Source: Pseudoalteromonas sp. DL-6 (GTDB lineage Bacteria; Pseudomonadota; Gammaproteobacteria; Enterobacterales; Alteromonadaceae). From it: a stretch of DNA of 64,000 nt. This document shows, one piece after another, positions 57,844 through 64,000 of the stretch (position 1 is its first letter; every line of letters starts with the position of its first letter). The notes beneath the pieces were generated by a model that was given only the letters and a program-made list of their open reading frames with translations, was not told the DNA's origin and did not search any database. Position numbers and translations under genes: made by a program. The DNA lies in NCBI RefSeq assembly GCF_004328665.1, contig NZ_CP019770.1, positions 806,001-870,000 of the forward strand. The letters run 5' to 3'.

Positions 57844-59037
57844 TTAGCTAAAGATAGAGTGCTTATAAAAGCCCTCTAAATCTATATTATATTCTTTGGG
57901 TTTTACTGCTGACTCAAGTGTGTCTTGCGTTCTTTTATTTGATAAATCAACATCTTTAACTTCAGTGTAATGCCCATGTTTTGCATTGAAAAACGTTTTT
58001 ACTACCGGTTTTAATGGCGTAGCTGGATTGCTTTGGGTAACGAGTCCCACTTTTTGGCTGGAAAGTTTTACCAGTGTGCCTACTGGGTGAATACCAATGC
58101 ATTGAATAAACTTATTCAGCAGTGCGTCATCAAAGCTATCTGGGCAACCTTGTTTTAATATTTTAAACGCCCTAATAGGCTCCATACCCGCTTTGTAAAC
58201 GCGTTCAGCCGTTAATGCATCATAAACATCAACAATAGAGGCCATACGAACGTACTGGCTTATTTCATCGCCCTTTTTACCAAAGGGGTAGCCTTTGCCA
58301 TCTAAGCGCTCATGGTGCATACCTGCGATATCAACGGCAATTCCCGTTAACCCTGCGTCTTCTAATATTTCTTTGCTAAAGCGAGCATGGTTTTGCATCA
58401 CTTTAAATTCTTCGTCACTGTAGCGACCAGGCTTGTTAAGAATTGCGTCAGGTATTTTTATCTTTCCCATATCGTGTAACAGGGCACCTGTGGCAAGTTC
58501 TTCAATAATTGGTTTTTCAATATCGAGATGTTTTGCAAAAATACTCATCAAAATAGACACATTTATCGAGTGCTCTAACAAATAGGCATCTTTTTGGCGC
58601 ATTTGTGTAATGCACGCCAGCGCATCTTGATTTCTAAATACGGAGTCAATAAACCCACTAGCCAGTTCTTTAAAAGGCGCAACATCAACAGTACGCCCAG
58701 ACTCTATATCGCCAAAAGCTTTGGTTTGCAGGTTTTTTGCTTCATCGTAAAGCTTTTTAGCTTTACTCATTTCTTGCTCAGCACTGTGGGTAATTAACCA
58801 AGGATCGCGCTTTTTGATTTCGTGCTTAGCGGTTGAAATTTGTTGTTCGGGTTCTTCAGATGCGAGCATTTTATCAGGATCGATTTCAACTTCTAAAATC
58901 CCTGCTTTTATTAACTTATCAATTCCTGTTTGAGTTTTAACCCAGCCTTGGTTTTTTATTCTAATGCTGCCGGTTTGTTTAATAACTTTTTGTACAAACA
59001 TGCCGGGCTTTAGCTGTGAGGTAGGAATGGTTTTCAA
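57844..59037 (-). CDS. HD-GYP domain protein (c-di-GMP phosphodiesterase type) with DUF3391 N-terminus
   Basis: 397 aa. N-terminal DUF3391 (KTIPTSQLKPGMFVQKVIK) covers about 1-130, HD-GYP about 140-340. Catalytic motifs: LLHDMGKIKIPDAILNKPG near 187 (HD), QNHARFSKEIL near 215 and MHHERLDGKGYPFG near 242 (HD-GYP signature intact). It probably hydrolyses c-di-GMP. No signal peptide; cytosolic. Convergent with gspB, 7 bases apart. Confidence 0.92.
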   Translation of the reverse strand: MKTIPTSQLKPGMFVQKVIKQTGSIRIKNQGWVKTQTGIDKLIKAGILEVEIDPDKMLASEEPEQQISTAKHEIKKRDPWLITHSAEQEMSKAKKLYDEAKNLQTKAFGDIESGRTVDVAPFKELASGFIDSVFRNQDALACITQMRQKDAYLLEHSINVSILMSIFAKHLDIEKPIIEELATGALLHDMGKIKIPDAILNKPGRYSDEEFKVMQNHARFSKEILEDAGLTGIAVDIAGMHHERLDGKGYPFGKKGDEISQYVRMASIVDVYDALTAERVYKAGMEPIRAFKILKQGCPDSFDDALLNKFIQCIGIHPVGTLVKLSSQKVGLVTQSNPATPLKPVVKTFFNAKHGHYTEVKDVDLSNKRTQDTLESAVKPKEYNIDLEGFYKHSIFS

Positions 59038-59097
59038 AATTAGCTCTGGTTAACAGTTATGATTTGATAAATTAACAAATAAATACTTAGATAGGAA

Positions 59098-59124
59098 TAA
59101 AAAAGGCATCAAATAGATGCCTTT
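59098..59124 (-). terminator. Rho-independent terminator of putA
   Basis: AAAGGCATC (59102-59110) / GATGCCTTT (59116-59124) with loop AAATA; on the minus strand it is followed by a T-run. It lies 22 bases after the putA stop. Confidence 0.9.
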
Positions 59125-59146
59125 ATTTATATTAATGAATTAATTG

Positions 59147-62100
59147 CTATTCATCATCTTCAACAAGTGTCATCAGAGAAGTATTACCGCCTGATGCTGT
59201 TGTATCTATACTGATGGTTTTTTCAGTAATTAAGCGCTTAATTAGCGTGTCGTAATACTCAGAGCTGATCACTGGCAGTATAGCGCCTTTACGTTGTGCA
59301 AGCTGTTGGCTGAAGTAGCCTAAGCGAGAAGAACGTGCAGCAACTACCGCACCGGCTAGGTGAGGATGCGCCAAAATAGCTTGTAACTGGTTTGGTTTAG
59401 CTACTTGGAAAACACCTTCAGCAACGCCGGTTGCGATAAACTTATCTCTAAAAGCAACGGCTTCATCATAAAATATTTCAGATGCTACCGTTATTACTGT
59501 GTTACCAGCAGCAAGTGCGGTAATAATTGATAGTGCCCAAAAGTTAAATGAGGTGCTTTTATCTGCGTAACATACTACACAGCCGCGTGCTTCAAGGTGA
59601 AGTGTGTTCGACTCACCTGTTGGCCCTGGTAAGGTTGTATATTTGCGCATGTGCTTTTCTAAGCGGTTTAACTGAGCGCGAGCATCTGCAAGTGTTAATG
59701 CTAAATCGTCCGCGAGGTCGTCAATAATTTCAACCGTCGCTACTTTCGCTAATAACTGACGTACCGCAGAAACACGGTCGTTAAGTGGCGTTGCACGCCA
59801 GATTTTTTCATCGCGCATAGAGTTAACCATCAGCTTTTCTACTTGCTCATTTGCGCCACTGTAGTGGTGTAAATCAAGCTCGTCTGGCGTTAGGTTAGTC
59901 ATTTGTACGTTATCTGGTGATGCTTTTTCTTTTATTAAGCGTTGTAAGTAGTTTGGTCCACCGGCTTTAGGGCCAGTACCTGATAGTCCACGGCCGCCAA
60001 AGGGTTGCACGCCAACAATCGCACCAATCATATTACGGTTTACGTAAACATTACCTGCGCGCGACATTTTAGCTAAGTGTTCACAGCGCTCTTCAATACG
60101 AGAATGAATACCCATTGTTAAGCCGTAACCGGTGTTGTTAATTTGGTCGACAACACTATCAAGCTCACTTGCTTTAAAGCGGATCACGTGTACACACGGG
60201 CCAAATACTTCACGCTTTAATACCGATAAGTCTTTGATTTCGTATAAACGTGGGGCAAAGAAAAACGCACCGTTTTCGCTGTTATCAGGAATTTTACACT
60301 CATAGTGAAGTGTTGCATTACCCTTTAGGTATTCAACATGGTCGTTGAGTGTTTTCAGCGCTTTTTCATCAATTACAGGGCCTACGTCTGTAGAGAGTAA
60401 TGATGGGTCGCCAATGTGCAACTCAGCAAGTGCGCCTTTAAGCATATCGATAATGCCATCAGCTACGTCTTCTTGAATAAAGAGTACGCGTAATGCTGAA
60501 CAACGTTGACCTGCACTTTGGAAACCAGAACTGATAACATCATCAACAACTTGCTCAGGAAGCGCTGTTGAGTCAACAATCATACAGTTTTGGCCGCCAG
60601 TCTCTGCAATTAAAGGCACCTGAATATCGTTACGTGCTGCTAATGTTTGCGAGATAAGCGTGCCCGTTTCAGTTGAACCTGTAAACATAACAGCTTGAAT
60701 ACGCTCATCAGGAACAATGGTTTTACCTACTTCGCTACCGCGAGCAATCACAGGCTGTACAACGTGCTCAGGTAAACCAACTGATAGCATTAATTCAATG
60801 GCACGAAGTGCGATTAAGCTGGTTTGCTCTGCTGGTTTTGCAATAACCGTGTTACCGGTAACAATGGCCGCTGCAACTTGACCCAAGAAAATAGCGAGCG
60901 GGAAGTTCCATGGGCTAATACATAAAATAACACCACGGGCTTCAAAGCGCTCATCTTGCGCAAGCTCTTCAGCACGGGCTGCGTAGTAACGACAAAAATC
61001 AACCGCTTCACGAACTTCATCAATACCATCTTGTGCTACTTTACCTGCTTCTTTAATACAGATAGCAACAAGTTCATCATGATGACGTTCTAAGATATCA
61101 GCAACGCGACGCAATAAATTAGCGCGCTCTTTTACAGGTGTTTGCGACCATGATTCAAATGCGGTTTCAGCGTTGGCTAGCAACACTTTCATTTCATCGC
61201 TATTTTGTAATTTAATATGGCCAATAATTTCTTTATGGTTTGCTGGGTTTTTAACTGCCAGTGCACCCTCAGGTACTTGGCTTTCTTCAATTAAGTGTTC
61301 TTCAAACCAAGTGTCTAAATTTTCTTTAAACGGGGTGATCACGTTAATATCAGTTAAATCCATACCTTTTGAGTTGGCACGTTCTTCACCGTATAAATCA
61401 ATTGGCATTTTTATTTGCGTGTTGTACTTATTACGTAAACCTTGCAGCGTTTCAACAGGATCTGGTAATAATGCTTCAACCGGTTGAGTGGTATCTACAA
61501 TGGCATTTACAAATGATGAGTTAGCGCCATTTTCTAGTAAACGACGAACAAGGTAAGCAAGCAGGTCTTCGTGTTGGCCTACCGGAGCATATACACGACA
61601 CTGAATTTTTTCTTCATTAACGATTTGGTCAAATAAAGATTCACCCATACCGTGCAAACGTTGGAATTCAAAACCTTGGTTATCACCTTTCGCTACTTCT
61701 AAAATAGTCGCAGCAGTATAGGCGTTGTGTGTTGCAAATTGCGGGTAAAGTACATCACGTGCTTCAAGCATTTTAATCGCACACGCTTTGTATGACACAT
61801 CTGTGGTTGCTTTACGCGTAAACACCGGGAAAAAATCTAAACCATCTTGTTGTGTGGTTTTGATTTCGGTATCCCAGTATGCGCCTTTTACTAAACGCAC
61901 CATCATTCTGCGACCCACGCGGGTTGCTAGGTCTGTTAACCATTCAATTACAAAAATAGCGCGTTTTTGATAAGCCTGAACCGCTAAGCCAAACCCTTGC
62001 CAATCGCCAAGGTCGTCATCGCTAAATACCGCTTCAATTACATCGAGTGAAATATCTAAACGGTCTGCTTCTTCAGCATCAACAGTAAACCCGATGTCGT

Positions 62101-62950
62101 ATTTTTTAGCGGCAAGTGCAAGTTCTTTTAGTTTTGGAACGATTTCTTCCATTACGCGTTCTTTATGAGTGAATTCATAACGCGGATGAATAGCCGATAA
62201 CTTTACAGAAATACCCGGGCTTTTAATCGGGCCACGACCATTCGCCGCTTTACCGATAGCATGAATCGCATTCATGTAGCTATCAAAGTAACGCTTAGCG
62301 TCTTTCATTGTGCGAGCGCCTTCACCTAGCATATCGTATGAATATACATAGCCTTTTTGCTCTTTTTCAGCAGCGCGCTCAATTGCTTCGTTAATGGTAC
62401 GACCCATTACGAATTGCTTACCCATTATCTTCATCGCAAAGTTCACAGATTTACGGATAACAGGCTCGCCTAAACGACCAATTGTTTTTTTAAGTATGCC
62501 AAACTGCTGCTCTTTCGTTTTGTCGTTATAGTTAACCATTTTACCGGTTACTAATAATCCCCAAGACGAGGCATTAACGAATAAAGAATCACTACTACCT
62601 AAGTGAGAGCTCCAATCGCCATTTGCTAATTTATCACGTATTAATGTTTCTTGAGTTGCTTTATCAGGAACGCGAAGCAGTGCTTCGGCTAAACACATTA
62701 ATACCACACCTTCTTCACTCGATAGTGAAAATTCATTTAATAGCGCATCAACACCGCTTTGACCATCTTGGTCTTTACGAATGTTTAAAACTATTTGGCG
62801 AGCTCTTTCCCATGCACGGCTTCGTGCTTTAACACCGACTTCTGCAAGTGGTAAAATGTGATCAATAACCGCATTTTCATCAATACGGTAAAAGTCACGG
62901 ATCTTTTGTCTGATCGGACAAGTCGTTGTTAAATCGCCATTGAATAACAT
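59147..62950 (-). CDS. putA: Bifunctional proline dehydrogenase / delta-1-pyrroline-5-carboxylate dehydrogenase
   Basis: 1267 aa from ATG 62950 with GAGGG just upstream; a TTG two codons earlier is not needed. Order: a helical PutA dimerisation region, PRODH barrel (RLVKGAYWDTEIK near 355, FATHNAYT near 410), P5C dehydrogenase (SPWNFPLAIFLGQVAAAIV near 667, ETGGQNCMIVDST near 773, GQRCSALRVLF near 805), and a C-terminal extra domain. There is no ribbon-helix-helix at the N-terminus, so it is not a self-repressing trifunctional PutA. It oxidises proline to glutamate at the inner membrane, with channelled P5C, and is probably regulated by the divergent Lrp-type gene. Confidence 0.96.
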   Translation of the reverse strand: MLFNGDLTTTCPIRQKIRDFYRIDENAVIDHILPLAEVGVKARSRAWERARQIVLNIRKDQDGQSGVDALLNEFSLSSEEGVVLMCLAEALLRVPDKATQETLIRDKLANGDWSSHLGSSDSLFVNASSWGLLVTGKMVNYNDKTKEQQFGILKKTIGRLGEPVIRKSVNFAMKIMGKQFVMGRTINEAIERAAEKEQKGYVYSYDMLGEGARTMKDAKRYFDSYMNAIHAIGKAANGRGPIKSPGISVKLSAIHPRYEFTHKERVMEEIVPKLKELALAAKKYDIGFTVDAEEADRLDISLDVIEAVFSDDDLGDWQGFGLAVQAYQKRAIFVIEWLTDLATRVGRRMMVRLVKGAYWDTEIKTTQQDGLDFFPVFTRKATTDVSYKACAIKMLEARDVLYPQFATHNAYTAATILEVAKGDNQGFEFQRLHGMGESLFDQIVNEEKIQCRVYAPVGQHEDLLAYLVRRLLENGANSSFVNAIVDTTQPVEALLPDPVETLQGLRNKYNTQIKMPIDLYGEERANSKGMDLTDINVITPFKENLDTWFEEHLIEESQVPEGALAVKNPANHKEIIGHIKLQNSDEMKVLLANAETAFESWSQTPVKERANLLRRVADILERHHDELVAICIKEAGKVAQDGIDEVREAVDFCRYYAARAEELAQDERFEARGVILCISPWNFPLAIFLGQVAAAIVTGNTVIAKPAEQTSLIALRAIELMLSVGLPEHVVQPVIARGSEVGKTIVPDERIQAVMFTGSTETGTLISQTLAARNDIQVPLIAETGGQNCMIVDSTALPEQVVDDVISSGFQSAGQRCSALRVLFIQEDVADGIIDMLKGALAELHIGDPSLLSTDVGPVIDEKALKTLNDHVEYLKGNATLHYECKIPDNSENGAFFFAPRLYEIKDLSVLKREVFGPCVHVIRFKASELDSVVDQINNTGYGLTMGIHSRIEERCEHLAKMSRAGNVYVNRNMIGAIVGVQPFGGRGLSGTGPKAGGPNYLQRLIKEKASPDNVQMTNLTPDELDLHHYSGANEQVEKLMVNSMRDEKIWRATPLNDRVSAVRQLLAKVATVEIIDDLADDLALTLADARAQLNRLEKHMRKYTTLPGPTGESNTLHLEARGCVVCYADKSTSFNFWALSIITALAAGNTVITVASEIFYDEAVAFRDKFIATGVAEGVFQVAKPNQLQAILAHPHLAGAVVAARSSRLGYFSQQLAQRKGAILPVISSEYYDTLIKRLITEKTISIDTTASGGNTSLMTLVEDDE

Positions 62951-62979
62951 AAGCAACCCTCAGGAGTGTTAAGACTTAG

Positions 62980-62996
62980 GATAATTGTTAATTATC
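62980..62996. promoter_or_regulatory. Inverted repeat in the putA leader, candidate operator
   Basis: GATAATT-GTT-AATTATC is a perfect 7-bp inverted repeat 30 bases upstream of the putA start, in the putA/Lrp divergent region. It could be a second binding site of the Lrp-type regulator or a promoter element. Confidence 0.45.
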
Positions 62997-63038
62997 GCTA
63001 AATGTTGTTGGTGTAAAGCGTGCATTCTAATTAAAATC

Positions 63039-63053
63039 CAGCAGAATATGCTG
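63039..63053. promoter_or_regulatory. Lrp-type operator between putA and the Lrp-family gene
   Basis: CAGCAGAATATGCTG matches 13 of 15 positions of the Lrp consensus YAGHAWATTWTDCTR and is palindromic (CCAGCA-N5-TGCTGG with flanks). It lies in the 169-bp putA/regulator gap, where a PutR-type activator would bind. Confidence 0.66.
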
Positions 63054-63119
63054 GTTAATTTTGCCGTTTTACGATAATTTACAGGGCATATTATTAACTT
63101 ATCCATATAAAATACTGAT

Positions 63120-63602
63120 ATGACTAATCCGAATAGATTACGCCTGCTTGATCGTATCGATATATCAATTTTAGACGTTTTGCAGCGCAATGGTAGAATT
63201 TCAAATGTTAACCTCGCAAAGCAGGTTAATTTAAGCCCCAGTCCCTGTTTAGATAGGGTTAAACGTTTAGAGCAAGAGGGCTATATTGAGGGTTACTTCG
63301 CCAAGCTAAGTGAGGAAAAACTTAACCAAAGCTTAGTGGCCCACGTACAGGTATCGTTAGTCACCTCAAATACAGCGGTATTTAAAGTATTTCGTGAGCA
63401 TATTCTTAAAATTAAGCAGGTTGTTGAATGTGATATGGTAGCCGGTGGCTATGACTACTTATTAAAAATTCGCGTTTCCAACATGGACGAATACAGAGAA
63501 GTATTAGGTGATTTGGTTGATATCCCAGGAGTCGGAACTCATCACACGTACATGGTGATAGAAAAAATCAAACAAGACCCTGGACTGCGTTTAGATATGT
63601 AA
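63120..63602 (+). CDS. Lrp/AsnC-family regulator, probable proline-responsive PutR
   Basis: 160 aa. N-terminal helix-turn-helix (LDRIDISILDVLQRNGRISNVNLAKQV near 10-36, NLSPSPCLDRVKRLEQEGYI) and C-terminal RAM domain (MVAGGYDYLLKIRV near 106, PGVGTHHTYMVIEKIK near 136). In Agrobacterium and Caulobacter PutR, an Lrp-type protein divergent from putA, activates it with proline; the same arrangement here suggests that job. The start has no clear ribosome site, so the start is somewhat uncertain. Confidence 0.88.
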   Translation: MTNPNRLRLLDRIDISILDVLQRNGRISNVNLAKQVNLSPSPCLDRVKRLEQEGYIEGYFAKLSEEKLNQSLVAHVQVSLVTSNTAVFKVFREHILKIKQVVECDMVAGGYDYLLKIRVSNMDEYREVLGDLVDIPGVGTHHTYMVIEKIKQDPGLRLDM

Positions 63603-63626
63603 TGCAGAGTATTTTATTAAAAATAA

Positions 63627-63682
63627 ACTATAGCAGGCATAAAAAAAGCATCAAATGATGCTTTTTTTATGCCTGCTATAGT
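63627..63682. terminator. Long perfect-stem bidirectional terminator
   Basis: A 26-bp perfect stem (63627-63652 with 63657-63682) with a four-base loop AAAT contains runs of seven A and seven T. It separates the Lrp-type gene (+) from the SH3-domain gene (-) and can stop both. Confidence 0.93.
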
Positions 63683-63691
63683 AAGTTAAGC

Positions 63692-64000
63692 TTATGCCCA
63701 ACCTTCATAGCGTTTTCTACGTGATAACACGATAGTTAAGATAATTCCTAAGAACAAACCTAAAAATGCAATGGCTCCGCCATATGTAAGTAACTGGCGT
63801 TTTTCTTTAGCACTGGTTGCTTGTTTTAGTTGTTGCTCTTGAGAAAGTTCACCTTGTAGTTGACTAATTTGTGCTAATAGTTGCGCGTTTTGTTCGGTTA
63901 GCTGTGAGTTTTGCTCTTGCAGCTCAGGTAAATCAACTTGCGCTTGGCGAAGTCTATTCTGAATAGTGCTCATTTCGTTATTAAGCGCTTGGTATTGTTG
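63692..64000 (-). CDS. TIGR04211-type SH3/coiled-coil membrane protein, C-terminal part
   Basis: Partial: 102 residues, frame open through the right edge. The visible part is a coiled coil (QQYQALNNEMSTIQNRLRQ, then LPELQEQNSQLTEQNAQLL) followed by a single membrane segment (LLTYGGAIAFLGLFLGIILTIVL) and a basic RRKRYEGWA tail. This matches the C-terminus of TIGR04211 proteins, which have an N-terminal signal peptide and SH3 domain; those lie beyond the window. Function unknown. An ATG at 63973 is internal, not the start. Confidence 0.8.
   Translation of the reverse strand, partial: QQYQALNNEMSTIQNRLRQAQVDLPELQEQNSQLTEQNAQLLAQISQLQGELSQEQQLKQATSAKEKRQLLTYGGAIAFLGLFLGIILTIVLSRRKRYEGWA

Overview
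The window reads as chromosomal DNA of a marine gammaproteobacterium of the Alteromonadales, most likely Pseudoalteromonas. The basis is moderately AT-rich coding DNA, close similarity of many proteins to E. coli orthologues (tdh, tsaD, yadGH, mpl), the argCBFGH(A) operon ending in a lyase/acetyltransferase fusion, a PutA without a DNA-binding domain beside an Lrp-type regulator, and family-typical genes such as panP, DUF2982 and DUF1566 proteins. The assignment is from memory of these families, not a search. No rRNA, tRNA, prophage or CRISPR array was seen. Most of the window is core housekeeping DNA.

Layout. 1-9.4 kb is lipopolysaccharide/envelope: waaA (cut by the edge), gmhA-hldE, a Wzi-family porin-like protein, two glycosyltransferases, the Kdo kinase kdkA, a GT9 heptosyltransferase-type enzyme and gmhB. 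9.5-15 kb holds threonine catabolism (kbl-tdh), glpE-glpG, a FliL-like protein and ubiquinone genes ubiC-ubiA. 15-22 kb holds a 2OG-Fe(II) oxygenase, a LysR regulator, DUF proteins, tsaD, plsY, folB-folK-uppP. 22-26.4 kb is one run mpl-ubiX-yadG-yadH-TrmB-like. 26.4-30.4 kb holds a degenerate GGDEF/EAL sensor, panP and a 199-bp MITE-like element. 30.4-37.6 kb is arginine biosynthesis: argE divergent from argCBFGH(A) with a good ARG box between them.

37.6-40.1 kb is the most unusual region: a sigma-54-type promoter precedes a 66-aa small protein and four tandem paralogous membrane proteins that I cannot assign to any known system. 40-45 kb holds coaD, a TetR regulator, thiI, a ketopantoate reductase-like gene, vanZ and yajQ. 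A 7-bp minisatellite and a cobalamin riboswitch then precede btuB. 47-52 kb holds msrA and a two-gene RND efflux pump without its outer-membrane factor. 52-57.8 kb holds a small unannotated membrane protein, DUF2982, a PKD/DUF1566 lipoprotein pair and an ExeA/GspB pair. The window ends with an HD-GYP phosphodiesterase, putA, its divergent Lrp-type regulator, and the C-terminal part of a TIGR04211-type SH3/coiled-coil protein.

Functional themes are inner-core LPS assembly (Kdo transfer, Kdo phosphorylation, ADP-heptose supply and transfer), amino-acid metabolism (Thr, Arg, Pro), and several c-di-GMP-related proteins (dead GGDEF/EAL, YajQ, HD-GYP). Where a downstream start fitted the ribosome binding site and family better than the longest open frame, the downstream start is given.
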